Assembly: GCF_009727055.1 (NCBI RefSeq) | Contig: NC_052354.1 | Coordinates: 434,640 to 498,639, forward strand | Length of the DNA stretch: 64,000 nt | DNA from: Benincasa hispida | Lineage: Eukaryota; Streptophyta; Magnoliopsida; Cucurbitales; Cucurbitaceae | Reading direction: 5' to 3' | Shown: piece after piece, positions 11,377 through 22,412 of the stretch | Layout: each line of letters opens with the position of its first letter | How positions within the stretch are numbered: the stretch's first letter is position 1 | Translations under genes and position numbers: made by a program | The notes under the pieces: model-generated | The model's input: the letters and a program-made list of their open reading frames with translations, nothing else | What the model was told of the DNA's origin: nothing | Databases searched by the model: none

Positions 11377-13181
11377 TGATAACTTGTAGAAATATAAGTT
11401 ATTTATACTTGCTTATTTAGATATTGCGGCCAAACGAAAGGAAAGTTGTGTCAATTGTAGAGAAATTAACTAAGAAATACAATAATTATAAATTTTGTCA
11501 TCAATACACCCACTAACACCATTGCGATAGTAGAAAAGAATATTTCAAGTCTGTTTTGCAGGAAATCAAGTCACTGCATGCGTTCATCGGCTCAAGATAA
11601 AAAAGAACAACGCATCTACGTCGCATTGCGCCAATCATTGAGAAAATGAATAGACAATCAACACAATGACGACACATGCGACAATCTATCAAGAGCTAAG
11701 CGATCAATGCAACTTTTAATCGCATGCGGTAATAAAAAATAACACCGCATGCGGGCAAAATAATCGAAGATGCAAAAGAGCAACGCAATTGCGGAGGATC
11801 CTGACACGTGTACAGCTGACCGTTGTGCATTTCTGACAGGATTGATCGCATAACATAAGGAATTTTCACTCCACCATTTTCGAAATTTCCATAACATAAA
11901 GTGGGGTCCACAAGTCAGAGTGTCAAACTTGAGCCTATAAATAGCCTCTAAAATTCTATTGGAAAATATACTTGATACGGGCATATTTTGATATTTGTAC
12001 ATTGAGAGAAAGACTGGTCTGATGAGCCTGATCGGAGAAGATCTAGAAAGATTTAAGAGACAAGGCCGAGAGGTGAGTCTTAGGGCAAATCCTTTCTATT
12101 CCCTCCATTGAAGCTCTGTATCAAGGTTCATTTTCTACCGAACGAGCAAGCCTCATAGGGAAGTTCTTCTCTACATCCATTCCATCTGCCGACAAGCACA
12201 TCCACCGTCCATATCTGTGTCAAGACGTTGGCACTTTTCTGTATTTGTTTCTTTCTCTTTATCATCAATTGTATTCATCTTCTTAGTCTATCATTCGCAC
12301 CATGTATCAGACGCTAAATATTAGTATTGAATGTCATGATCATTTACATCTTCATCTTTTTGTCTATTTTTGTTCCTCCATTAATCGCTTTCTCCATGAT
12401 GTTTTCTTAATCCCTTTTGTAATTAGCATGAATCTAACAAGTAAATTAATCTGTGCTAAAGAAATGAATATGTTTAGCTAAAGCTTGCTAGACGGAATCT
12501 TCACCTGTGAGAGCAGAAGTGAAAATGCCATTTCCTCCTGTCGAGAGAAGGTTGGAAGAATGCGTTAACTAAAGCGAGAAGTACTTCCAAAGATGGAAGC
12601 AACCTTGTGTTCATTACGTTCATCCCTGTTTCACCACATAGATGTGGAAACACGGCCGATCACTGAGAGGTGTATGCCAAGGGAAAGCGGAACCGTAGTT
12701 ATATATTTAACGCAATTAATAAACTTGCGATGTTTATATTAATTACCCTTTCTATCTCTGTTTCATACATAAAGACTTGCCACCGCATAACACGACCCTT
12801 TGTATAATCTTTACAGTTAGTCTCAAACTCAATATCCTGTATCTTGTATCATATTAGCTTAGGTTTACTTTTATCACACTTTATTTTATTATCGTAACTT
12901 TACTTTACCGCAATTTTAAATACCTGTATAAACCAATCTTTTATTAATTGAAAAACCCCCGGTCGCATATATCACGAACGTAACGCATTAACTACGCAAT
13001 CCCTGCATTCGACCTCGGATCACTCCGAGAAACTTGCGGTGGAATTATACTTGGTTTCAACGCAAGAAAACTTGTGACAATGCATAGCATACTACCAGCA
13101 TTTCATTAATAACGCATACATCTAGAAGTGGTAACATATATCATAAACTTGCGTTATAATCATCCATGCGTTGTGTGACAT
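11377..13181 (+). mobile_element. Gypsy (Athila-like) 3' LTR, about 1.8 kb
   Basis: It starts TGATAACTTGTAG straight after a polypurine tract, so it is a 3' LTR. A TATA box TATAAATA lies at 11936-11943, about 560 bases in, with a plausible start of R near 11970. The right end is uncertain; 'gtgtgaca' at about 13181 is the best TG...CA candidate. The first 26 bases form a hairpin with a GAAA loop. The short ORFs at 11658-12002 lie within the LTR and are not genes. Confidence 0.65.
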
Positions 13182-13571
13182 AAGATAATAAGACCAAATT
13201 TTATGTTCTCAATGAGGAATGATTTGAATTGCTTAAATCAAATGAGAAAATTTTATAATAATGAGATTAATATATAATGGTTAACTCAATATTAAATATG
13301 ATTTAATATAGTTATTTAATTGATTAATTAATGATTAATTAATTGATTAAGAAATAATGGAGATTGGAGGTTAGTACAAATATATGATATTTATAATAAT
13401 TAATTAAATGTATATTAAATATAATTTAATATATGGTTATTTAATTAATGTATCAATTAATTAAATCATGGTTATTTAATTAATTAACACCAAGGGTATA
13501 AAGGAAAATTCTTGGAGAAGGGGTTAACCCTTCTCCATATAAATATATCCTTATAGCCCATTTAGGGGTAG
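13182..13571. other. AT-rich spacer, possible copia LTR remainder
   Basis: The segment has long runs built of TTAATTAATT and ends 'cttctccatataaatata' followed by 'cccatttaggggtag'. The TATAAATA-like box and AT-rich body resemble the middle of the copia LTR at 6953, so it may be the rest of the LTR begun at 9441 and split by gypsy insertion. The last bases also look like a polypurine tract. No gene is seen. Confidence 0.3.
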
Positions 13572-14160
13572 TGATAACTTGTAGAAATACAAGTTATTGT
13601 GGCTCAAAACTTGGAACAGTTAGGGTCTTTAATGATAAAATCTCATCAATTTTAGAGAAAACGTAAGGAATTACTCGAACACTATCAAACTCATGCAAAA
13701 GAATATTTATTGCTAAAATACTACGACACTAACGCATGATATTGCAGGATCTCAACAAATATTCTAAGTGTCGTAGGCAAAGTCTAAGGCATGGGGCATG
13801 CATCGGAGGGATTCGACGCAAGGAAGATTCATTGATTCAGGCTGTTTGCGTCAAATCACCACTTGCAAGCATGGGCATCTACAGCGGGCGGCGTCTGAAA
13901 AGTATCTGAGTGTCAGGCGGCTGACCAAGGGTATGGAATTTAATGTTGTCCATCATCAAGTTGGAGAAGACCGACACCTATAAATAGAAGAAATCCCACC
14001 AGATGACAGGAACTTTTAGCTCATTGCAATAATCTAAAATTTTGAGACCTTAGAGCTGTGCTGTGGTGACGAGAAGAACAAGAGGGAAGAGAACCACCAT
14101 CGCCGATTAAGAAGCGGAGAAAGCTGAGCTCGAGAGAGAACTTTCTTCCAATTCTTCCAC
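13572..14160 (+). mobile_element. Truncated gypsy LTR (U3 and part of R)
   Basis: It begins with TGATAACTTGTAGAAATACA and carries a TATA box at 13979-13986. It runs about 590 bases and then, without U5, primer site or gag, continues into protease-coding sequence near 14160. A deletion has therefore fused the LTR to pol. Its sequence after the first 27 bases is unlike the 3' LTR at 20726, so the two do not form a normal LTR pair. Confidence 0.55.
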
Positions 14161-14162
14161 AA

Positions 14163-15508
14163 GTGGTTGTACACGAACTAGAATTGAGCCAAAGAGGACA
14201 AGAGATTGTACTCTGCGGCTTGACTCCTTTCATGCCAAAATATGCTAAGTTTTTTAAGGACATGGTAACAAAGAAAAGGAGCACAGGAAAGTTCGCAATG
14301 GTGGCATTAACGCAAAAGTCAAATACTATAATTCCACCGAAGATGCGCAACCTCGGAAGTTTCACGATACCCTGCTCAATTGGCAGGATATATATAGTTC
14401 AAGCGCTTTGCGATCTTAGGGCTAGTATAAACTTAATTCCTTATTCAATTTTCAAACAGTTGAATGTGGGGCAACTGACGCCCACGACAATGACTCTCCA
14501 GCTGGCGGATAGGTCCCTAGTTCACCCAAAGGGAGGGTGAAGGATATTCTGGTCTCAATTGATAAATTCATTCTACTGGCAGACTTCATCATCTTGACTA
14601 TGAAGCGGACAAAGATGTGCCCATCATATTGGGACGACCATTTTTATCTACTGGTCGTGCTCAAATTGATGTGTACAAGGGAGAGATCATGTTAAGTGTA
14701 AATGGAAAGAAGCTCAGGTTTGACATTATTAAACCCATGAAGTATCCAGAAGATGAAGACCTACCCAATTCTGACAATTAACCCAGTTGTAATGAAGAAG
14801 AGGAGTCAGAAGAGGAAGATGATAGAGAGGATGCGACCACATCCGTAGAAACCTGCAATGTGATCATGGAAACAGCGAACAAGAAAGAAAAAGTGAATTT
14901 GAATGAAGAAAGAAAAGCACAAAAACCATCCTTGGAACAACCACCTACTGTGAAATTAAAGACTCTACCAAGTCATCTGAAGTATGTTTTCCTGGGGAAA
15001 ACTGAAACTTTGCTAGTGATAATTTCCTCTACCCTACAAGAAGAACGAGAAAATGTGTTGTTTAGCATCGTGAAGAAGTACATAAAAGCAATAGGGTGGA
15101 TGCTAGCAGACATAAAAGGAATCAGCCCAACATACTGCATGCATAGGATACGTCTCGAAGAAAACCAAAAAGAGTCTATCGAACCTCAACGCAGACTAAA
15201 CCCTGCGATGAAAGAGGTTATGAAAAAGGAGATAATTAAATGGTTAGACGCAAGCATCATATACCCAATCGCTGATAGCACGTGGGTCAACCCCCTGCAA
15301 TGCATGTCCAAGAAGGGAGGAATGACGGTAGTCCCAAACGTAAACAATGAATTAATACCAATGAGGACTGTCACTAGTTGGCGAATTTTCATGGACTATC
15401 GCAAACTCAATATGGCGACGAAGAAGGACCATTTCCCTTTACCTTTTATTGATCAAATGCTAGACCGCCTAGCAGGAAACGATTACTTCTGTATTCTGGA
15501 CGAGTATG
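14163..15508 (+). pseudogene. Gypsy (Athila-like) pol pseudogene: protease and N-terminal RT
   Basis: This is the remnant of a retrotransposon polyprotein. The aspartic protease region at 14350-14780 shows SFTIPCSIG, then CDLRASINL where the family has a Gly in place of the Arg next to the catalytic Asp, and later ILGRPFL near 14628. Frame changes occur around 14538 and 14595, and a stop near 14780. RT follows from about 15130 with SKKGGMTVVPN, DYRKLN and FPLPFIDQML, ending at CILDEY where a solo LTR interrupts it. The wording of these motifs is that of the Athila branch of Ty3/gypsy. Gag is absent. The copy is clearly non-functional. Confidence 0.85.
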
Positions 15509-17106
15509 TGATGCTTGATTTTATGAAGTGAAATTATGGATGATATGCGATGGTGAAATTGCGTTGAGCACTCAAGTTTCCTCAACGGAATCCAAGTGTA
15601 AACTCCACTGAGTTTCCTAGTAAGTTTAGGGTAGAACTCAGGGACTTGTGAAAACAGGTTGCGTTGGTAATTTTTAGGAAAACTTTGCGGTAACCAAATA
15701 AATAAATAATTGTTGGTTTGTTTTTTATTGCGTTAATGAAAAATAAACAAATGCGTCGGATTTGAGAAAAGTCAGTTGTGTGATAGTTGCACTAAGTATG
15801 CGGATGAACGGGTTGAGAAGGTCTTTAGCTAGCGTTACTTGGGAATGCATCAGACTATACGATCATACTACAACCATGCACAACAAGTCATTTTCCAATG
15901 CAAATTCGATGCTCCTAAGTCTAGGATGCATGTGTTGAATGCAAAAGTGTCCATAGAGCTTATTTCTAAGTCTCTACTTTTTTCCTATGTGATAATGCAA
16001 AATGCATAAAGGCAAGGTGACCGTATACAATCATATTCTATCTCTAGGATGCATGCGATGCGTTAATAGAGAATAGTGCTTATTCCTAAGCTTCTATCTC
16101 TTGATTATGCATTCTAATCTGGCTCTATCGAGCCTAGATTCTAACCTGACCTTCCCAAGTCTAGATCTTGTCCATAGACTATCCTCCCGAGTATCTCTAA
16201 TGGACAAATGAAGCATACATAACATAAGATAAATGCATAGAATGAAGATTCCCTAGTTGTGCTAGCTAAATGTTTCTCAACCCATTCAACTAATTTAGCT
16301 ACTCATGCGTAAATAACAGAGAGTTAACAAATATAGAGAAGTAGATTTCATTTCGATAAATGAGTGGAGTACAAAATAACAATGGAAGTTAAAGGTAGAA
16401 AGTCTGGTAGCAATTCCTTGCTAACCAAGGCTTTTACACTGTAAATCTCTATTCGGTTCCAAAGATGATCCTGCTTCCGCAAGCGTCGGCCCTCTCTCTG
16501 TCCTTGAAGCTTCCGGCGCTCTCCCAAGCTTACCAGAATGATCTGTCAACATAACCTCCTCTCTCGCGTCCGTCTTGAAGTAAAAGAAAATCTAAGAACC
16601 AGGCTAAACTCGTAAGATGGTGAACTCGTGAACTGGTGGAATGGTCAACCCCTTTTCTGAAGGATGCCTTTGGTATTTGTCACCGAAAAGCTGAATGTAC
16701 ATGTTATCTTTAGTGGCTGTCAACTTAATTCGGATTTGACTGTCATCAGCTTTCTGTCCCATCGCGATTAATTAGCCTTTCACCCAGATGCGCCCACCAT
16801 CTTGCGCTGACCAAGTTGCGGCAATCTTTCTCGAGCAAATGTTTGCGAACACGATCACCGCAAAGCCTTGCGGTGATGCTGCGCTCAACCAATGATTTTC
16901 TATGATTTCAATTTCCACCTTGCGTCATCGCATATTCTACAGAAAAATACAAAAATAAACTGTTCTAATGCGATGAACGCATGCGACCGCAATATTATGA
17001 ATCTGATGCTTTTTTTACGCAATTTAACATGTTTTATCAACGTAAGCCAGCATTATTTAAGAACTTAGCACTATGATAACGTGCATTTCTGCCCATTATC
17101 AGTATG
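15504..17106 (-). mobile_element. Solo gypsy LTR inserted in RT, with 5-bp target duplication GTATG
   Basis: GTATG at 15504-15508 and again at 17102-17106 flanks a 1593-bp insert (15509-17101) with TGAT...ATCA ends. The reading frame of RT stops at the left edge and resumes at the right edge. The insert lies in minus orientation: its minus-strand start TGATAATGGGCAG resembles the LTR at 20726. It has no internal region, so it is a solo LTR left by LTR-LTR recombination. A 5-bp duplication and TG...CA ends are standard for LTR elements. Confidence 0.9.
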
Positions 17107-18162
17107 CGGGCTACAACCAAATAATGATCGCTCATGAAGACCAAGAGAAAACCACGTTCACCTGCCCATATGAAACGATTACTTTTTGTCGCATGCTGTT
17201 CGGATTATGCAATGCGCCGAGCACGTTCCAGAGGTGCATGATGGCCATCTTCTCTGAGTATCTCAAGGATTCAGTGGAAATTTTTGTAGACGACTTCTCG
17301 GTTTACGGGCAAACATATGAAATCTGTCTGAACAACCTGGAGAAGATACTAAGGAGATGTGAAGAAACAAATCTTGTGCTGAATTGGGAGAAGTGCCACT
17401 TCATGGTGAATGAAGGTATTGTGCTCGATTACAAAGTTTCCAAGGAAGGGCTGGAGGTGGATAAGGCGAAGATTGAGGCTATTGAAAAGCTTCAACCTCC
17501 AGCAAATGTGAAGGCTGTCAAGAGTTTCCTGGGACATGCAGGATTTTACCGTCGTTTTGTGAAAGACTTTTTTACGATTGCTTGACCATTGAATGTGTTG
17601 CTAGAAGCCGATAGAACATTTGACTTTGACGCACAATGCCTCAACGCATTCAAAATACTGAAGAACGCATTGATAATCGCACCTGTGTTGATCGCACCTG
17701 ACTGAACAAAGCCATTTGATCTAATATGCGATGCTAGCGGTTATGCGATGGGGGCAGTGCTAGCACAAAAGAGAAAGACAGTGTTACACCCCATCGCATA
17801 TGCGAGTAGAACACTGAACCCTGCCCAAGAAATTACACTACCATTGAAAAAGAACTTCTTGCGGTGATCTTTACGCTGGAAAAATTCAGAGCTTACTTGT
17901 TGGGATCCAAAGTGATCGTTCACACCGACCACTCGGCTATCAAATTTTTAATGACCAAGAAAGATGCAAAGCTGAGGTTAATTCGATGGGTTCTCCTCCT
18001 CCAAGAATTCAACATGGAAATCATTGACCGTAAGGGGACAGAGAACCAGGTTGCAGACCACCTATCAAGATTAGAAAATTTGGAAGTCGACCGCAACCTG
18101 TCGGAGGTGAACGCATCCTTTCTAGATGAGCAGCTGTTCAAAATTGAAGAATTACCGTGGTA
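17107..18162 (+). pseudogene. Gypsy (Athila-like) pol pseudogene: C-terminal RT and RNase H
   Basis: RT resumes with GYNQI, TTFTCPYETITF, FGLCNAPSTFQRCM and the catalytic box FVDDFSVYG near 17290, so both active-site aspartates are still present. A TGA at 17582 ends this frame in the connection region. RNase H follows with CDASGYAMGAVLAQ near 17730 and then a one-base frameshift near 17830. The frame continues through [11 protein letters not shown] and ends with the tether sequence [11 protein letters not shown] before a stop at 18161. Confidence 0.88.
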
Positions 18163-19440
18163 AGCAGATGTGGTAAATTATCTGGTCTGTGAACAATTTT
18201 CGGAAGATTACACAGCCAAACAAAAGAGGCGGTTTATGTACGAATGTAAATCCTATTATTGGGACAAGCTAAATCTTTACAAGTGGGGGTAAGACCAGAT
18301 CTTGCATCCATGTGTACCAGAGACTGCTCATCAGCGGATACTGTCCCAATGCCATGACTCATCGTATGGTGGACACTTTGGAGGTCAACGCACAACAACA
18401 AAGTGTTACAAAGCGGGTATTTTTTGCCGACTCTATTCAAGGATGCGAGAGACTATTCTATGAGATGGGATAAGTGCCAACGCACGGGAAACATTTCATG
18501 GAAGAATGCAATGCCAATGAATATTATATTAGAATTAGAACTATTTGACATGTGGGGCATAGACTTCATGGGACTATTTCCACCATCAAATGGTTACAAG
18601 TACATTCTGTTGGCCATCGATTATGTCTCCAAATGGGTTGAAGCGGTATCATGCATCACAAGTGATGCGACGATAGTCTCCAAATTCTTGCGAAGAAATA
18701 TCTTCACTCGTTTTGGCACCCCACATGCCACAATAAGTGATGAAGGCTCCCATTTTGTCAATGGCGCCATCAACAAACTGCTGCTCAAGTACAATATCCA
18801 CCATAAAGTCACCACCGCATACCATCCACAGAAAAACGGCCAAGCCAAGGTGTCCAATAGGGAAATCAAACTGATCCTAGAGAAGGTGGTGAATCCTTCA
18901 CGCAAAGATTGAGCCATGAAGCTGGACGATGCCTTGTGGGCATATAGGACCGCCTATAAAACACCTATATGAATGTCCCCGTATGCGTTGGTGTTTGGAA
19001 AGGCATGTCACTTATCGCTGGAATTGGAGCACAAAGCACTGTGGGCAGTGAAGAAGCTCAATTTTGATTTGGAGACTGTAGAGGAGGCAAGAAAACTTCA
19101 GTTGCTTGAGCTAGACGAATGGAGAATTCAAGCATATGAAAACGCCAAGATCTACAAGGAACGTGTAAAACGTTGGCATGACAAACGACTATGCGAAAAA
19201 AATCTCCAGGTTGGACAGAAGGTCTTGTTATACAATTCTCAGCTATAACTTTTTCCCAGAAAATTAAAGTCACGTTGGTCCAGACCATTTATAATCAAAG
19301 AGGTATTCCCGCATGGTGCGGTCGAGTTAACCAATGAAGAAGGGACCAACGCATTCAAAGTCAATGAGCAAAGAGTCAAGATGTATCATGGAGGAGACTT
19401 GCATCATGAGAAAACCTCTGTGGACCTGAGGAATTCCTGA
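18163..19440 (+). pseudogene. Gypsy (Athila-like) integrase pseudogene
   Basis: The zinc-binding region at 18300-18490 keeps the histidines and the last cysteine (DKCQRTG), but one expected Cys position reads Trp. The core shows WGIDFMGLFP (first Asp), ISDEGSHF (second Asp) and NREIK (Glu), consistent with a DDE centre. In-frame stops occur near 18290, at 18910-18912, at 18970-18972 and at 19246-19248. The C-terminal part ([10 protein letters not shown], then KVLLYNSQL) is still readable, and the frame ends near 19437. There is no chromodomain, as usual for the Athila branch. Confidence 0.85.
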
Positions 19441-20203
19441 CTGAAGAAGAAATGAGTAGTCCCTGCAATAATAGGCGATACAAACTCATCAGGGACGCAT
19501 TTTTTGAAGTATCCCTTTTATATCTTTATTTCATGAACTTACTTTACCTTTTTTTTTTTTTAGAAACACTACTCTTTAAAATTATCATCTATGTCTTTCA
19601 TATTTTTTACCCTCTTGATTTTTTTTAAGCAACGATCGTAGTAAACGATTGTGGTGGAGCTACGCGATAAACTAAAAACACGACCAGTTCGATCAGCCCA
19701 TCGCAATCAAGGATTCAACTCGCAGCAAAGAAAGATACGATCACAGATGATGCGGGCAAAAGAGCAAATTTAGGGGTTGTATCTTTCTTTGACTTTTTTA
19801 TTCCAAATTTTGCACTCTCGTGTCTCATTTTAACATTGCTAATTTTATCATCGCATCCTCTTTAGTTTGGTGCAATCATTGAATGTTGATTACTTTGTTC
19901 AGTCACCGCATTTTTTCCCTGTACCAATTATGATTTCAATGATGAAACTCATACCTCTATTTCTCATCGCATGTACTAGAATCAACTTAATTTCAGGATG
20001 GTCAATTCATGAAACATTTCTAGAAGATAAACTTCCTAAGTGCATCACATGAATCATTTCAGTTTATTAGCAACAGGGACATTGTTGCGTATAAATTTGG
20101 GGGTGCTAGTATTTATTTTCAACCTTGCTACTTTTCGACATTTGAAAAAAAATAGAAAAATAATAAAATAATAAAAAATAATCATCATAACGTTGAGATC
20201 GGA

Positions 20204-20264
20204 TCCTACTCATAGTTGGATGTCCGCATGACACCTGTGGGGACAAGCTAAAAAGAAGGTAGGA
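20204..20264 (+). ncRNA. Structured motif copy C in gypsy 3' UTR
   Basis: The outer stem pairs TCCTAC (20204-20209) with GTAGGA (20259-20264). The inner stem pairs GTCC (20222-20225) with GGAC (20241-20244). The loop GCATGACA is followed by CC-TGT-GG. TAGTTGGAT precedes the inner stem, as in copies A and D (allowing one change). Confidence 0.45.
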
Positions 20265-20335
20265 ATCATGATCAAAGCATAAATCAAGTGATCACAACTC
20301 TGCTGCCAAATGGGCATGAGTTTAGACTGAAAAAG

Positions 20336-20404
20336 AGTGCCTTGCTTGTAGTTGGATGCTCGCATGACTCCTGTGGGGGCAAGCCAAAACAAAGGCTAGG
20401 CACT
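20336..20404 (+). ncRNA. Structured motif copy D in gypsy 3' UTR
   Basis: The outer stem pairs AGTGCCT (20336-20342) with AGGCACT (20398-20404), seven perfect pairs. The inner stem pairs GCTC (20358-20361) with GGGC (20377-20380), with one T-G wobble. The loop GCATGACT, CC-TGT-GG and CAAGCC are conserved. Confidence 0.48.
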
Positions 20405-20725
20405 TGGATCAGCGCAAAGTCACAAAAAGAATATCTAAACCACGCAAGAATAAAAATCATTTGGAAACACCCCGGTTGGAAAAAGTTCTGAAATAAATCA
20501 TGCGATGTCCTGAAAACAAGTAAAGTCTTTTTGTAAGTTAAACTTGCAGTCCCTAAGTATTAAAAATATTTTAGGAATAGACCAGGATAGAAATTAAGAA
20601 GATTTTGGTTCATAAAATTTGAATAAGGCACCTCAAGAAATCTAGGTAAGGAGAAGGCGGTTGACTCTCTAAAGAAAATCTTTACTTTATGCTTGAAGGC
20701 AAGCATTGTTTTAAATTTAGGGGTG

Positions 20726-22407
20726 TGATAACGGGTAAAAATGCACGTTATTACGGCGCAAATAAGTAAAACAATGATGGAATGCGACGATAAAAATATA
20801 GAAAATCATGTTTAAAAGTGTTAAACTGAGAATATTGCGATCGCATGCGCCCATCGCATAAAAGCAGCTAATTTATTTATTTTGTGAAGGAAAAATGCAT
20901 TGGCGCAAGTAAATTGCGATCCAAGGAATTAGGCGTCCGCGCGGATTGAAAGATTGCGATCGCAAAGTCATGCGATCGTATGCGTTCGCGAGAAGTCGCT
21001 CAAGAAGGTGGCTGCATAAAAACGACGCATCAAGGTGAAAGCATAATAAATCATGATGGGACGGAAAGCTGATGACGGTCAAATCCGAATTTAGTTGATA
21101 AGACGTTAACGACACATTGTAGCAAAGTACACTTCAACTTTTCGATGACAATTAATCGACGGATCAGAGAGTAGAAGATTTAATGACCACTCATCATTGT
21201 AATCATTAGAGAGAAAAGCCTCTTCATCTTAAGCTCTTAAATACTGAAGCCACCATCGGTTAACAAGTTCGCCATATAGATGGTAGATTTTATAATAAAA
21301 TAGTAGTCGTTTAGTCTGTTCATATTATTCAATATACTTAGAAGAGGAGACGAGTTAAGAGAAGAAGACGCTGAGAGATCGTTCCTGGATAGCTCGAAAG
21401 ACTACCAGGAAGAGCTATAAAAGGAGAGAGGCCGGACACTTGTGAAAGCAAGAATATTCTTCTGGCAGAGTTTAGAGTGAAAAGACAGTGTAAAAGTCAC
21501 GGGAAGCAAGACATTGCTACCGGCTTTCTTATCCCTACTTTCCATTGTGTTTTGTATTCCGCTTATTTATAGAAAATGGAATTCTCATCTCAACATCTGT
21601 TCAATCTCTCCACATTTCGCATGAGTAGCTAAATTTCTGAATGGGTTGAGAAGTACTTAGCTAGCATGACCTAAGATCTTCACTTTATGTGATCATCTTG
21701 TCTTATGTATGCATCATTCACCCTTTAGAGATACTTGAGAGAGTAGTCTAAAGAAAGAATCTAGACTTGAGAGAGTCAGATTAGAATCTAGGCTTGAGAG
21801 AGTCAGATTAGAACCGCATAAGCAAGAGATAGAAACTTAGACATAAGTTCTGTTTGCTATTATGATCGCATGCACCCTAGAAATAGGATATGATAGTATG
21901 TAGTCACCTTGTGTATCTGTGCATCATCCATCATCGCATAGAAAATAATAGAGGCTTAGACATAAGTTCTATCGACATTATCGTATACATCGCATGCATC
22001 CTAGAAATAAGAACTATGGAATATGCATTGAGAGATGACATGCTGTTGTGTGTGTGTAGCATGGTCGCATAACTTGAACGCAATCTTAAGAAGTGTTAGC
22101 TAAATCCCTTCTCAACCCGTTCATCGCATACTCATTGTAATTCTCGATTTCATCAACTCTTTACTCGAATCCGTCACATAGGATATTTACTTAAACAAAA
22201 CACCAACCAAGTTATTTCTTTTCGCCACCGCAAAGGAATCAATTTTACTGTCGCATAATAACTCAGTAGTCCCTGTATTCAACCCTGAACTTACCAGGAA
22301 ACCTAGTGAGATTTATACTTGGGTTTTACTAGGAAAACTTGCATGTGCAACGCATAACTCATCACCGCAAACATACATCATAGTCGCATCACATTTACAA
22401 CGCATCA
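20726..22407 (+). mobile_element. Gypsy (Athila-like) 3' LTR, about 1.7 kb
   Basis: It starts TGATAACGGGTAAAAATG after a polypurine tract and ends CGCATCA at 22407, where minus-strand copia pol coding begins. The likely right target-site copy is CACAC (22408-22412); the left partner is not in the window. A TATA box TATAAAAGG lies at 21416-21424. The tip forms a hairpin. Its closest relative here is the solo LTR at 15509-17101, not the LTR at 13572. Confidence 0.75.
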
Positions 22408-22412
22408 CACAC

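Larger units (their letters stand above)
19441..20725 (+). mobile_element. Gypsy 3' untranslated region with polypurine tracts
   Basis: This is a long non-coding tail between the pol remnant and the 3' LTR. Polypurine-like stretches occur at about 19768 (AAATTTAGGGG), 20092 (AAATTTGGGGG) and directly before the LTR at 20713-20725 (AAATTTAGGGG). Two structured motifs lie at 20204-20264 and 20336-20404. Short ORFs here have no recognisable motif. Confidence 0.65.

Noticed and set aside
11658..12002. 114-codon minus-strand ORF
   Set aside because: It lies within a gypsy LTR across its TATA box region, antisense to the element.
20841..20960. GCGATCGC-type palindromes as a bacterial HIP1-like signal
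   Set aside because: They are part of a gypsy LTR rich in GCGAT/CGCAT words; nothing else suggests bacterial or organellar DNA.
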